DNA from: an uncultured Blautia sp.
GTDB lineage: Bacteria > Bacillota > Clostridia > Lachnospirales > Lachnospiraceae
Reading direction: 5' to 3'
Assembly (NCBI GenBank): GCA_937900135.1
Contig: CALCDJ010000077.1
Coordinates: 124,001-188,000, forward strand
Length of the DNA stretch: 64,000 bases
The stretch's first letter is position 1; the number at the start of each line of letters is the position of its first letter. The notes below the pieces were generated by a model, which searched no databases, had not been told where the DNA came from, and saw only the letters and a list, made by a program, of their open reading frames with translations. The translations under genes and the position numbers were made by a program. Below are positions 16,023-24,621 of this stretch, one piece after another.

Positions 16023-17107
16023 GAGAGAATCTCCCGGATTCCCAGCCGAAGCTCATCGTCAGTCACAGAATGGTCGATGCGGCTTTTGCCAAGGCCATCC
16101 ATAAGAATAAATTTGACTTTTCCATTTTCCATTTTTTTATCTTTTTTTGTAGCCTGAAGGACTTCTTCCACAGAAAGACCTGTCACTTTTTCCGGAAGAA
16201 GGTAAGAACGGATGCCTTCCTGAATGACCGATACCTCTTCTTCGGTGAGAAGCTTTCGGCTTCTGGAAATAGCGGCGGCAGAAAGTAGTCCAAGTCCCAC
16301 GCACTGTCCGTGAAGAAGCTGGAAATTCTTCAGTTTTTCTACGGCATGACCAATGGTATGCCCCAGATTCAAAAGAGCCCGTTCCCCCTGTTCTTTTGGG
16401 TCCCGTTCCACTACACCAGCCTTGATCTCACAGCAGCGGCGCACCATTTTAATAAGAAGCTTTTCATCCAAACTGCGGATGGCTTGGGGATTGGCACATA
16501 CAAAATCTAAAAATTCCCGGTCACAGATCAGTCCGGTTTTAAGGATTTCCCCCATACCGCAGGCAAATTCTTCTTCCGGAAGTGTGGAAAGGGTAGAAAG
16601 ATTCATATAGACAAGACGGGGCTGATGAAATGCGCCCACCATATTCTTATACTGCTGAAAATCCACACCTGTTTTGCCTCCCACACTGCTGTCCACCTGG
16701 GCAAGAAGCGTGGTGGGAATCTGAATGAAATCAATACCGCGGAGATAGGTCGCAGCCCCAAATCCAGTAAGATCTCCTACAACACCGCCTCCCAGAGCTA
16801 CCAGAAGGCTTTTTCGATCCAGACCGTTCTGAATCAGGGCTTCATAAAGGGACTGGACGGTATTCAGATTTTTGTTTGGCTCTCCCGCTTCAAAAACAAA
16901 GGAGGAAACCTCCGGAGAGACGGATGAAAGCTCTTTTTTTACCTGTTCCAGATAAAGAGGGGCTACATGACTGTCAGATACCACGCAGAGCTTTCGCCCG
17001 GCAAGCCCCTGGTTCTCTATGGCCCTGGCAAGGTTGGAAAAGGTATTCTCAAAATAGATGGGATAGGAGAATTCTCCGTTCCTTTTTACTTCTAAAATCT
17101 GTTGCAT
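16019..17107 (-). CDS. aroB: 3-dehydroquinate synthase
   Basis: AroB (362 residues) converts DAHP to 3-dehydroquinate in the shikimate pathway and is NAD+- and metal-dependent. Visible motifs: LVALGGGVVGDLTGFGAATYLRG (NAD binding), PTTLLAQVDSSVGGKTGVDF, CGMGEILKTG and the metal site HTIGHAVE with HGQCVGLGLL. AAAGGAG precedes the ATG. No other shikimate gene is present in the window; aroB is embedded between ylmH and lspA instead. Confidence 0.97.
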   Translation of the reverse strand: MQQILEVKRNGEFSYPIYFENTFSNLARAIENQGLAGRKLCVVSDSHVAPLYLEQVKKELSSVSPEVSSFVFEAGEPNKNLNTVQSLYEALIQNGLDRKSLLVALGGGVVGDLTGFGAATYLRGIDFIQIPTTLLAQVDSSVGGKTGVDFQQYKNMVGAFHQPRLVYMNLSTLSTLPEEEFACGMGEILKTGLICDREFLDFVCANPQAIRSLDEKLLIKMVRRCCEIKAGVVERDPKEQGERALLNLGHTIGHAVEKLKNFQLLHGQCVGLGLLSAAAISRSRKLLTEEEVSVIQEGIRSYLLPEKVTGLSVEEVLQATKKDKKMENGKVKFILMDGLGKSRIDHSVTDDELRLGIREILS

Positions 17108-17134
17108 CGTGCTGTCTCCTTTCTGTTCCCTGAA

Positions 17135-17887
17135 TTAAACATAGCGCATAAGCCGGACACTGTTTCGCCCTTTTTTGGTCTGATGGGATACGCCTTCATA
17201 GCGGAAGCGGCCTTTTCCACGTACCGAAATAATGTCTCCCTCCCTGGGTTCATAACCGTTGGAGGAAATGAGCTTTCCGTTGACAAAAACCAGCCCGTTT
17301 TCGATGTAAGAAACCATGCTGCTTCTGGAGGCCTGGAAGGCCAGGGCAATCAGAGCATCCAAACGAATGGAGGAACATGTCCCTGTGACAGGCTCCAGCT
17401 TCGGCATGGGAAATTCTGTTGGGTCCCAGATCTGTGTGGTGAGAATGCTGGTATGACGGACACGACAGAGCTCTTCCAGAAAGAAAGGCGCCATTTTTTC
17501 CAGGCAGAAAACCCAGGCTGCATCTTCCTGTACCAGAATATCTCCCAGAACACTTCTATCCACACCCAGATTCAGCAAAGCGCCCAGATAATCCCGATGA
17601 GAAAGAGACTCTGAAAACTTTAGCGCCCTGGGTTCCATTTTCAGGCAGGCAATGGGATAATCCCACTGATAACCAAGGGTATCCGGAACAAAGGCTGCAA
17701 CCTGGCGTTCTGCCTGGTCATACCCTCCGAAACAGTGCATCTGTACCCCTACGGGGCATAGCTTTTGACTTTTGATCAGGTTTTGTTCGTTTAAATTAAG
17801 AAAATCCGAAAACGTCACAATATCTCTCTGATAGGAGAGATTTGCTAATTCCCGGATTCTCTTAAGAAAAAATGTATCTTTTTCCAT
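17135..17887 (-). CDS. ylmH: YlmH-family S4-domain RNA-binding protein
   Basis: A 250-residue YlmH-type protein. The N-terminal part (MEKDTFFLKRIRELANLSYQ) and central domain (GYQWDYPIACLKMEP, HRDYLGALLNLGVDRSVLGD) are typical, and a C-terminal S4 domain (about 180-240: RLDALIALAFQASRS, NGLVFVNGKLIS, GDIISVRGKGRF) binds structured RNA. Family members have been linked to ribosome rescue and quality control. It lies five bases downstream of sepF in the same order as in Bacillus, except that ylmG is absent. Confidence 0.92.
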   Translation of the reverse strand: MEKDTFFLKRIRELANLSYQRDIVTFSDFLNLNEQNLIKSQKLCPVGVQMHCFGGYDQAERQVAAFVPDTLGYQWDYPIACLKMEPRALKFSESLSHRDYLGALLNLGVDRSVLGDILVQEDAAWVFCLEKMAPFFLEELCRVRHTSILTTQIWDPTEFPMPKLEPVTGTCSSIRLDALIALAFQASRSSMVSYIENGLVFVNGKLISSNGYEPREGDIISVRGKGRFRYEGVSHQTKKGRNSVRLMRYV

Positions 17888-17892
17888 ATTGC

Positions 17893-18531
17893 TTAATATC
17901 CTGCCCTCACAGATGGGACGGAACCACCCAGAATATTCTGTAAATCCCCGGTAATGTCCACGTTATATGGTCCAAGTACAAAAATATAACTGGAAACCTT
18001 CTGCAGGCTTCCCCCCAGGGAATAACAGGCACCGGAAGTAAAGTCGATGATACGCTGCGCCAGTTCCACATCAATGCCTTCCAGGTTTAAGATCACAGTA
18101 GAATTGTCTACCAGGGTGTCTGCGATTTCTCTTGTGTCTTCCATGGAAGCAGGTTTGATCACACAGACTTCCATATTCGGAGCCTGGGTATTACGCTTGC
18201 TGCTTCTCATAGGTGTGATCTTGGAGGAGGAGGCCGGTCTTACAGGTTTCTCGATTTTTTCAGCCTTTACCGGAGCCTTGGCAGCAGCGCTGCTCTTGGA
18301 ACTGGTTCTGGAAGGTACGCTTACAGGTTCCTCATCCAGATCGAAATCGTCCAGACCCTCGTCCTTCTTCTTGCTGAATTTCTCAAAGAATTTCTTCTTG
18401 GGCTTCTCTTCTTCTTCGTCGTCATCTAAGAAATCATTTTCATCGTCTAACAGATCGTCATCTAAAAATTCATCGTCATCATAATCGTCGTTTAATTTAA
18501 TGGCATCTAAAAACTTGTCTAAAACACCCAT
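17893..18531 (-). CDS. sepF: Cell division protein SepF
   Basis: SepF (212 residues) tethers FtsZ to the membrane and organises the septum. It has the expected N-terminal amphipathic membrane-binding helix (MGVLDKFLDAIKL), a long acidic and then Lys/Ser/Ala-rich linker (residues 14-115), and the C-terminal FtsZ-binding domain (NMEVCVIKPASMEDTREIAD to the end, containing LEGIDVELAQRIIDFTSGA). The linker is longer than in Bacillus SepF (about 150 residues total). GGAGATAGAAA precedes the ATG. Confidence 0.95.
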   Translation of the reverse strand: MGVLDKFLDAIKLNDDYDDDEFLDDDLLDDENDFLDDDEEEEKPKKKFFEKFSKKKDEGLDDFDLDEEPVSVPSRTSSKSSAAAKAPVKAEKIEKPVRPASSSKITPMRSSKRNTQAPNMEVCVIKPASMEDTREIADTLVDNSTVILNLEGIDVELAQRIIDFTSGACYSLGGSLQKVSSYIFVLGPYNVDITGDLQNILGGSVPSVRAGY

Positions 18532-18554
18532 TTTCTATCTCCAATCTTTTAATC

Positions 18555-19247
18555 TTATCGTGCATAATTTCGTTCGCCGAAAATACCGGTTCCAACACGA
18601 ACCATGGTGGCGCCTTCCTGGACAGCGACCTCATAGTCTCCGGTCATGCCCATGCTCAAAACGCTCATAGTAATATTATTAATGTTTTTAGCTGCAATGT
18701 CAACACTTAATTTCTTTAATTTGCGGAAAATTTCACGATTCTCTTCCGGATTCTCTACAAATGGGGCAATTGTCATAAGTCCTTTTACCTCCAGATGAGG
18801 GAATTTGGAGATTTCCAGAAGAAATGGCAGAACTTCGTCCACGGAAAGTCCGAACTTACTCTCCTCCTCTGCTACATTTACCTCAATCAGAATGGGCATC
18901 TGGCGGTTTTTCTTGGCTGCTTCCTGTTCAATGGTCTCTGCCAGACGCAGGGAATCTACGGAATGAATCATGGCCACCTTGTCGATGATGTATTTCACTT
19001 TGTTTCTCTGGAGATGTCCGATCATGTGCCATTGAATATCGGAAGGAAGACGGTCATATTTATCCATGATTTCCTGTACTTTATTTTCTCCAAAGACTCT
19101 GGCGCCTGCCTCATAGGCCTCCATGAGCATTTCCACAGGTTTGGTTTTGCTGACAGCCACCAGTGTTACCTCTCTGGAATCCCGTCCAGCCCTCTCACAT
19201 GCCTGCTCAATTCTGGTTCTGACCTGATTTAAATTTTCTGCTAACAT
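18555..19247 (-). CDS. yggS: YggS/PLPBP-family PLP homeostasis protein
   Basis: A 230-residue single-domain fold-type III PLP protein that keeps free pyridoxal phosphate available and has no known catalytic turnover. The PLP lysine is in VTLVAVSKTKP; other motifs are FGENKVQE, WHMIGHLQRNK and SMGMTGDYEVAVQEGATMVRVGTGIFG. The start is ATG 19247 (AGGAGG eight bases upstream); the longer TTG start lies upstream of that site. It is ylmE in Bacillus naming and precedes sepF by 23 bases. Confidence 0.96.
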   Translation of the reverse strand: MLAENLNQVRTRIEQACERAGRDSREVTLVAVSKTKPVEMLMEAYEAGARVFGENKVQEIMDKYDRLPSDIQWHMIGHLQRNKVKYIIDKVAMIHSVDSLRLAETIEQEAAKKNRQMPILIEVNVAEEESKFGLSVDEVLPFLLEISKFPHLEVKGLMTIAPFVENPEENREIFRKLKKLSVDIAAKNINNITMSVLSMGMTGDYEVAVQEGATMVRVGTGIFGERNYAR

Positions 19248-19273
19248 AATTCTGCCTCCTGTTTGAAACAATA

Positions 19274-20752
19274 TTAATATAGAATGTCCTCTTCTTTTAC
19301 CTGTTCTGCATTTCTCACAATGTGGTCATAACGGGAAAGTCCATATGTGGTGGCCTTGGAAACAATGGCGTATTCTTCATTCTGATCCAGAATCTGGATT
19401 CTCCGAAATACAGCATATCCTTTGTTGATGCAGTAAACGCCTTCCAGAACACCAATCTCCCCTACAATGAAGCGTGACTGATCTTCCTGACAGACAATGG
19501 CATCGCCTTCCTGGAAGGCGCTTTTGTCCACGTAATAGAGATACTGCGGCTTTTTTGCCTCCTTGTCAGCCCCAGAGGAGGGAACTTCTTCGCTGGCGTA
19601 AATGGTGGCATTGACAAAGGTATTGGTGTCCTTTCCGTCTTTATCCTTACCGGCTACCATAAAGCCCACCTCCTGGCTGTCCTCATTGGTGGTGGAATAT
19701 TTGGAAGGAATGGTATAGAATTCCTTCGTTACAATGGAAGAAAGAGGAATTTTCAGACCGCTGACCGTATTGGTTACCAGTTCGATTTCCAGAAAACGGT
19801 CTGTGGCATAACGAACCAGACCTTTGTTAAAATCAATCTTGCCATATTTGGAACCATCGATCTCCACAATGGAAAAATCCCCGCTCTGGCTCATATCATC
19901 CTTCAAAAATTTAACACGGATGGAGGTACGATCCGCCAACTTCACTGCCTGTTTCTCACTTAAAGGAATGAGAAGGCTCCAGCGTTCATCTGTAATCAGG
20001 GTATAGAGATCATCTCCTGCTTTTACAGAATTTTGGGTTTTTAAGTCGGTTTCATGGTAGGAATTCTGGTCAAAATCATCCTTGGTCAGGGTGTCTATGG
20101 TTTTTCCCTCATATCCATCCTTGGAATAAAGCACAATTCCGTCGGAAGTAGCCTTATTGATGGTCTGGTTTCCCAGAACCATGCTGCTGACAGAGACCAG
20201 GTCATCCTCTTTTTCTCCGTCTTCTTCAGAGAGAAGCTCGTCAGAGGTAATGGGCGCCGCTTCTTCAGTGATTCCTGCATACTGAAGGATGTTGCCCTCC
20301 AGCGTATATTTAAAGCTGTAGGTACTGTTAAAATTACTGGGCTGAAAGCCTTTGGAAAAGCTGATCATATCGCTGCGGATCTTGGAGAGATCTTCCTGGC
20401 TCAGTTTGGTTTCTGATTCTGGTGTTTTTGTTGCGCTGATCCCGTAGACTGCGCCGTTGGCATGCACCTTGCTTCCTTCCCTTGCGTAGTAGGTGACATA
20501 TCCGTTGGCATCTGCGGGATAGACCGCTTCCTCCCGGATTGCAAGACCGGTATAGGTTTCATTTCGGGATAACGGCCCGGCAATGACCTGATAAGAGTCA
20601 ATGCGGGATGCGGTAAAATAAAGAATTCCGCTGAAAATCATATAAAGGAGCAAAGCTCCAAACACAATCGTTCCAATATTTAATCCGAATACATTTCTGA
20701 TTTTGGTCAGAACTCCAGGCATTTTCCTGGGAGTTTTTTTTGATTTGGGCAA
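19274..20752 (-). CDS. HlyD-family-like membrane-anchored protein
   Basis: A 492-residue protein with a single N-terminal membrane segment (about residues 25-45, FGALLLYMIFSGILYF) and a large extracytoplasmic part resembling HlyD/RND adaptor proteins: a barrel-sandwich-like half motif (GLAIREEAVYPADANGYVTYYAREGSKVHANGAVYG split across strands) and a later beta-rich region. No ABC or RND transporter adjoins it. The start is TTG 20752, seven bases after AGGAGG; longer ATG starts fall at or upstream of the promoter's -10. It is first in the operon leading to yggS-sepF-ylmH-aroB-lspA-rluD, which hints at a cell-envelope role. Function is unknown. Confidence 0.75.
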   Translation of the reverse strand: MPKSKKTPRKMPGVLTKIRNVFGLNIGTIVFGALLLYMIFSGILYFTASRIDSYQVIAGPLSRNETYTGLAIREEAVYPADANGYVTYYAREGSKVHANGAVYGISATKTPESETKLSQEDLSKIRSDMISFSKGFQPSNFNSTYSFKYTLEGNILQYAGITEEAAPITSDELLSEEDGEKEDDLVSVSSMVLGNQTINKATSDGIVLYSKDGYEGKTIDTLTKDDFDQNSYHETDLKTQNSVKAGDDLYTLITDERWSLLIPLSEKQAVKLADRTSIRVKFLKDDMSQSGDFSIVEIDGSKYGKIDFNKGLVRYATDRFLEIELVTNTVSGLKIPLSSIVTKEFYTIPSKYSTTNEDSQEVGFMVAGKDKDGKDTNTFVNATIYASEEVPSSGADKEAKKPQYLYYVDKSAFQEGDAIVCQEDQSRFIVGEIGVLEGVYCINKGYAVFRRIQILDQNEEYAIVSKATTYGLSRYDHIVRNAEQVKEEDILY

Positions 20753-20786
20753 GTAGATGCCTCCTTTGCTTAGCCATTTTGCTTTC

Positions 20787-20815
20787 ATTGTACCATTTTC
20801 TGTGTTTTCTGACAA
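20787..20815 (-). promoter_or_regulatory. Promoter of the hlyD-like/yggS/sepF operon
   Basis: On the minus strand: TTGTCA (20815-20810), 17 bases, TACAAT (20792-20787). It gives a leader of about 28 bases to the TTG start at 20752 and sits directly behind the terminator of the upstream protease gene. Confidence 0.8.
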
Positions 20816-20817
20816 GG

Positions 20818-20849
20818 AAAAAAGAACCCGGAACATCTGCTCCGGATTC
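20818..20849 (-). terminator. Terminator after the C1 protease gene
   Basis: On the minus strand GAATCCGGA-8 bases-TCCGGGTTC then TTTTTT, 15 bases after the stop codon. Confidence 0.9.
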
Positions 20850-20864
20850 TTCTGGATGTAAAAG

Positions 20865-23246
20865 TTATTTCACAGTTACTTTTTTGACTGCCCATTTGCC
20901 CTTTACTTTGGTGGTTTTGTTTAAAAGGGAATATGCCCTTACACCGAAGTAATAGGTGCCCTTAGGAAGGTCCTTGAAAGTTGCGGTTTCGTATTTGCGG
21001 TTGCTGCACTGTTTATAGCGGTTTGATGGAACCAGAGTGGTGCTGGAAAATTTCTTCTTGGAAAGCACATACTCATAACGGTAGGCATTGGATGCCTTTG
21101 TGTAGGACACGGTCAGAGTTCCCTTACCGGTCTTGACGGATTTCAGTTTTGGTGTTCCAGGTGTTACCCCCGCAATCTTAATGGTGTGTACATCGGACCA
21201 GTCACTGAAAACCTTATCGCCCTGCGCATTAAGACGATAGCTGTGTACAGCCAGATAATAGGTGTCCTTCTGCACATAGCTGAAGGTGGTCTTAGGCTTT
21301 TTGACGTTCTTGGAAACCTTCAGGTAATCCTTGGTCTTTAAGAAGGAGGGAGAAGTTCCCAGAACAAAGTCATATCCATCCACATCCTCTTCTGTTTCCT
21401 TCAAGGATGCAACAATCTGATTTCCGCCGGAAACCTTCACAGAAGAAAAGACTGGCTTGGAAGGTTTCATGGAAAGCTCTTCGGAAGATGGAGTACCAAT
21501 GGCCTTGATGCAGAGATTGGAATGATAGCCAATTGTTAACATATCGATCCATTCCGTTCCATCGAAGAGATAGCTTTCTCCCGGGTTGGCTGTATAAATT
21601 CGTCCATTTACCTGCTCATGGGGAACGTATCCCAAGGGATTGTCAAATTGCAGCTGAACGGCAAATTTTTCGTTCTTGGCAATGGGAACAGACTTGGTAA
21701 GATCCACGGTATAATAACCGCTATAGGTGTTCTTGCCAGATTGGCGATGTACCAGTGTTCCTGTTTCCGGAGAACTGTTCACATACCGATAAATGGATAT
21801 GGTATAGGGAAGGGAGCTGGCAGCGGCATAAAAGCTTACCTGGTTCAGATACTGGGATTGATTGGAGGTAAACACATTGGCGCCGGATATCCGAAGCTCT
21901 GCGCTGGGGTTCAAAGGCTTGATGACAGAACCATAGCCGGTACCGTCATACTGGCTGATGATCCTCTGGGAAGCCTGTCCCACCGGCTCGGTTTCCATCT
22001 CATAGAAGGAAGGAGAACGCATGGAACGGTCTTCGTAGGAAAGCCAGAAATAACCGTTTTCTCCGGAATTTACGCCCCAGCTGTTCTGTACCAGAAAGGC
22101 GCCTGGAACAGAGGCTCTTGTCACTTTATTGTCATCCCATCCTACAAGAGTAATGGAATGATTAGGGGTATTGGACACTTCACTGTAAAAGCTGTTGGTT
22201 TCTCTGTCATAAGGATAGGAAGTGCCATTGGTATAAATGCCAATTTCTACAGCGCCGTAATTCATCAGAAAACGTTTCACATTGTTGATCCGGCTGGCCC
22301 GGTCCATAATGGAGTAATCGCTGTAATTGATTTCATTAAGCCAGTAACAGTTTTTCAGACGGGATACGCTGGCAGTCTTAGCTTCATCTGGAATTACGGT
22401 ATCCAGAATGCTTTCGTAGATGCCCGGGGTATCTGCGTTATGGGCCTCCATAGCCAGGGATAAGGGAAACTGACTGTCATAAACAGGACCGTATCCTCTG
22501 GACAAAGTGGCGGTGCTGTAATACTTATTTCCGCCGATAGAAGTCCAAATGGCATTATTAGAGAAAAAAGTTTCTTCCCTGGTAGGATCCAGTGGATTGT
22601 TGTTCTTTCCATGAAATGCAGCGTAGGCCAGATGACTTTCGGAAAGGCTTAAGGAAGAGTCGGCCAGTCCTTTTTTGATCAGTCCGGTCTCAATGGATTC
22701 CAGCGCGCTGAAAGCCCAGCAGATGCCTAAGGACCCCTGATCTTTCACTGGAGTTACGATTCCCTGATCGGACAGGCGGTAACTGGAAGGAAGATCTGCA
22801 GCGGTATAAATGCTGGTTTCTTCTGTCTGTTCCGGGGCTGCGGAAAAGGGTATGATCTCCTGACTGTCTGTAAAAGAATCTTCTTCATCGGAAAAATCCG
22901 GGTCAGAAGAAGGCTCCACGGTATCCTGGGAGACAGAACCCTCTCCGTCATCGAAGGAAGGCTCTCCTGCATCTGGAAGAACCTGTTGTCCACTTCCATC
23001 GTCTGTGATGGTGTTTTCCGGAGAGGTGGAAGAAGCATTTCCGGAAGCGCCGCCACTGGAGGGCTCAAGATTCTCCGCCGGGTCATATGCAGGGATATAA
23101 CCGGAATCCGAGGGATTGCCCTCCACAATCTCAAGAAGCTCATACACGGTTCCTGCCTGAACCAGACTGGAGGTTCCAAGGGAAACAGCCAGTGTGCATG
23201 CCAGGAGTGAGACTGCTCGTTTTATTTTTTTGTGGTTTTGATACAT
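20865..23246 (-). CDS. Secreted papain-like (C1) cysteine protease with lectin-like and Fn3 domains
   Basis: A 793-residue exported protein. The start is ATG 23246 (AAAGGTGAT upstream). Order: signal peptide (RAVSLLACTLAVSLGTSSLVQA); an acidic low-complexity Ser/Asp/Glu segment to about residue 145; a C1 peptidase domain with oxyanion Gln170, catalytic C176 in GICWAFSA, H363 in NHSITLVGW and N388 in QNSWGVN; a beta-rich lectin-like domain (about 420-590); then two Fn3-like modules to the C-terminus (the last begins near GVTPGTPKLKSVKTG). There is no LPXTG or C-terminal membrane anchor, so it is probably released or loosely wall-bound. It has its own promoter and terminator. The full catalytic set is present, so it should be active; the target is unknown. 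Confidence 0.9.
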   Translation of the reverse strand: MYQNHKKIKRAVSLLACTLAVSLGTSSLVQAGTVYELLEIVEGNPSDSGYIPAYDPAENLEPSSGGASGNASSTSPENTITDDGSGQQVLPDAGEPSFDDGEGSVSQDTVEPSSDPDFSDEEDSFTDSQEIIPFSAAPEQTEETSIYTAADLPSSYRLSDQGIVTPVKDQGSLGICWAFSALESIETGLIKKGLADSSLSLSESHLAYAAFHGKNNNPLDPTREETFFSNNAIWTSIGGNKYYSTATLSRGYGPVYDSQFPLSLAMEAHNADTPGIYESILDTVIPDEAKTASVSRLKNCYWLNEINYSDYSIMDRASRINNVKRFLMNYGAVEIGIYTNGTSYPYDRETNSFYSEVSNTPNHSITLVGWDDNKVTRASVPGAFLVQNSWGVNSGENGYFWLSYEDRSMRSPSFYEMETEPVGQASQRIISQYDGTGYGSVIKPLNPSAELRISGANVFTSNQSQYLNQVSFYAAASSLPYTISIYRYVNSSPETGTLVHRQSGKNTYSGYYTVDLTKSVPIAKNEKFAVQLQFDNPLGYVPHEQVNGRIYTANPGESYLFDGTEWIDMLTIGYHSNLCIKAIGTPSSEELSMKPSKPVFSSVKVSGGNQIVASLKETEEDVDGYDFVLGTSPSFLKTKDYLKVSKNVKKPKTTFSYVQKDTYYLAVHSYRLNAQGDKVFSDWSDVHTIKIAGVTPGTPKLKSVKTGKGTLTVSYTKASNAYRYEYVLSKKKFSSTTLVPSNRYKQCSNRKYETATFKDLPKGTYYFGVRAYSLLNKTTKVKGKWAVKKVTVK

Positions 23247-23348
23247 GATACTTATCACCTTTTCTTGTATTTGCAGTATGTTCATGAATCCAGAAGGAAA
23301 CTAAGGTTTCCATAGGTTCATGCTACATTGCAAGATGGGGTTATAATT

Positions 23349-23377
23349 ATTATAAGAGGAAATGGAAAAGTTTGCAA
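23349..23377 (-). promoter_or_regulatory. Promoter of the C1 protease gene
   Basis: On the minus strand: TTGCAA (23377-23372), 17 bases, TATAAT (23354-23349). The leader of about 95 bases contains a small hairpin, GGAAACtaagGTTTCC near 23295-23312. Confidence 0.8.
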
Positions 23378-23404
23378 GTGAAAAGAGGAAAACAAAAGGA
23401 AATG

Positions 23405-23431
23405 CGAACGTATTTTCCGAATATAAGTTTG
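23405..23431 (+). promoter_or_regulatory. Two tandem LexA (SOS) boxes upstream of lexA
   Basis: CGAACGTATTTTCC at 23405-23418 agrees with the Gram-positive LexA consensus CGAACRNRYGTTYC at all but one specified position. CGAATATAAGTTTG at 23418-23431 is a weaker second match that overlaps the lexA -35 element. This arrangement fits LexA repressing its own gene. Confidence 0.75.
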
Positions 23432-23457
23432 CTATTTTCCGGAGAATATGGTACAAT
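23429..23457 (+). promoter_or_regulatory. Promoter of lexA
   Basis: TTGCTA at 23429-23434, 17 bases, TACAAT at 23452-23457; overlapped at its -35 by an SOS-box-like sequence. Confidence 0.8.
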
Positions 23458-23505
23458 ATGCATAGATATAAAAATTTTTAGTTGAAATTTCAGGAGGGAA
23501 TCCTT

Positions 23506-24126
23506 ATGGCATATGGAAGAATCAGCAAGAAGCAGCAGGAAATTCTGGATTATATCAAGAATGAAATCTTAAACCGGGGATTTCCGCCGGCAGTACGTGA
23601 GATCTGTGAAGCGGTGAATCTGAAATCCACCTCTTCTGTTCACTCTCACCTGGAGGCATTGGAGAAGAATGGGTACATTCGTAGAGATGCTACCAAGCCT
23701 CGCGCCATTGAGATCATCGACGATAATTTTAATCTGGCTCGCAGAGAAGTGGTCAATGTGCCTCTGGTAGGTACAGTAGCGGCAGGACAGCCTCTTCTGG
23801 CAGTTGAGAATGTGGAGAACTACTTCCCTGTTCCATCTGAATACATCCCCAATCAGCAGACTTTTATGCTCCGGGTTAAGGGAGACAGTATGATCAATGC
23901 AGGAATCTTTGACGGAGATCAGGTTCTGGTGAAGCAGCAGTCCACCGCGCAGGATGGAGATATTGTAGTGGCGCTGATTGAAGACTCCGCCACAGTAAAA
24001 ACATTTTACAAGGAGAAGGGATATATTCGTCTTCAGCCGGAAAACGACGAGATGGACCCGATTATCATTGGAAATGATCTTCAGATCCTTGGCAAGGTGT
24101 TTGGGGTTTTCCGTTTTTATCAGTAA
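23506..24126 (+). CDS. lexA: LexA, SOS repressor
   Basis: A 206-residue SOS-response repressor that cleaves itself when RecA is activated. The N-terminal winged helix (ISKKQQEILDYIKNEI, GFPPAVREICEAVNL, STSSVHSHLEALEKNGYI) binds DNA. The peptidase domain has the cleavage site Ala93-Gly94 in VAAGQPLLA, Ser128 in GDSMINAGIFDGD and Lys165 in SATVKTFY. ATG 23506 is chosen because AGGAGG precedes it; the longer TTG start at 23482 would put that site inside the gene. It is monocistronic, with two SOS boxes in its promoter. Confidence 0.97.
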   Translation: MAYGRISKKQQEILDYIKNEILNRGFPPAVREICEAVNLKSTSSVHSHLEALEKNGYIRRDATKPRAIEIIDDNFNLARREVVNVPLVGTVAAGQPLLAVENVENYFPVPSEYIPNQQTFMLRVKGDSMINAGIFDGDQVLVKQQSTAQDGDIVVALIEDSATVKTFYKEKGYIRLQPENDEMDPIIIGNDLQILGKVFGVFRFYQ

Positions 24127-24151
24127 ATGATTGCACAATTAAAATAAAATT

Positions 24152-24220
24152 AAAAAATACGAATCGCCTGTAGAAATCCATGTTTTGCCATTGGGGTTCT
24201 GTGGGCGATTCGTATTTTTA
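24152..24220. terminator. Bidirectional terminator between lexA and rsfS
   Basis: A 16-base stem AAAATACGAATCGCC / GGCGATTCGTATTTT with a 35-base loop that can pair internally; T run on plus after 24214 and a T run on minus. Confidence 0.9.
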
Positions 24221-24255
24221 TATATAAGTTTACATAATAATATTATAGACAACTA

Positions 24256-24621
24256 CTATTCTGCCTGAGAAGTGAACGCTTCTGCTTCCAGAATCTTTCC
24301 GTCTCTCCAGATACGCTCCAGATCATAAAACAGACGGTTTTCTTCGTCAAAGACATGGACAATAAGATCGCCGTAATCCATCAGAATCCAGCTGGAGCTT
24401 TTTACTCCCTCAATCTGTTTTGGCTCAAAGCCTGCACGTCCCAGAGTTTCTTCTACATTGTCTACCATAGCCTGTACCTGGTTCTGGTTGCTTCCGCTGG
24501 CAATTACAAAATAATCGGCAATCACAGAAACGTCGTGGATGTCAATGACTTTGATATCCATGCCTTTTTTGTCTTCCAGGGCTTTTACCGCCAGGCGGCT
24601 CATTTCAAATCCTTGTTCCAT
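24256..24621 (-). CDS. rsfS: Ribosomal silencing factor RsfS
   Basis: A 121-residue RsfS/Iojap protein that binds L14 on the 50S subunit and prevents subunit joining in starvation. Motifs include KALEDKKGMDIKVIDI, ADYFVIASGSNQNQVQAM and SSWILMDYGDLIVHVFDEE. It overlaps the yqeK end by 17 bases and is last in the rplU operon, in the common order nadD-yqeK-rsfS. Confidence 0.96.
   Translation of the reverse strand: MEQGFEMSRLAVKALEDKKGMDIKVIDIHDVSVIADYFVIASGSNQNQVQAMVDNVEETLGRAGFEPKQIEGVKSSSWILMDYGDLIVHVFDEENRLFYDLERIWRDGKILEAEAFTSQAE

Noticed and set aside
21618..22463. 281-residue plus-strand frame across the C1 protease gene
   Set aside because: Antisense to a protein with an intact papain-like catalytic set; no ribosome binding site.
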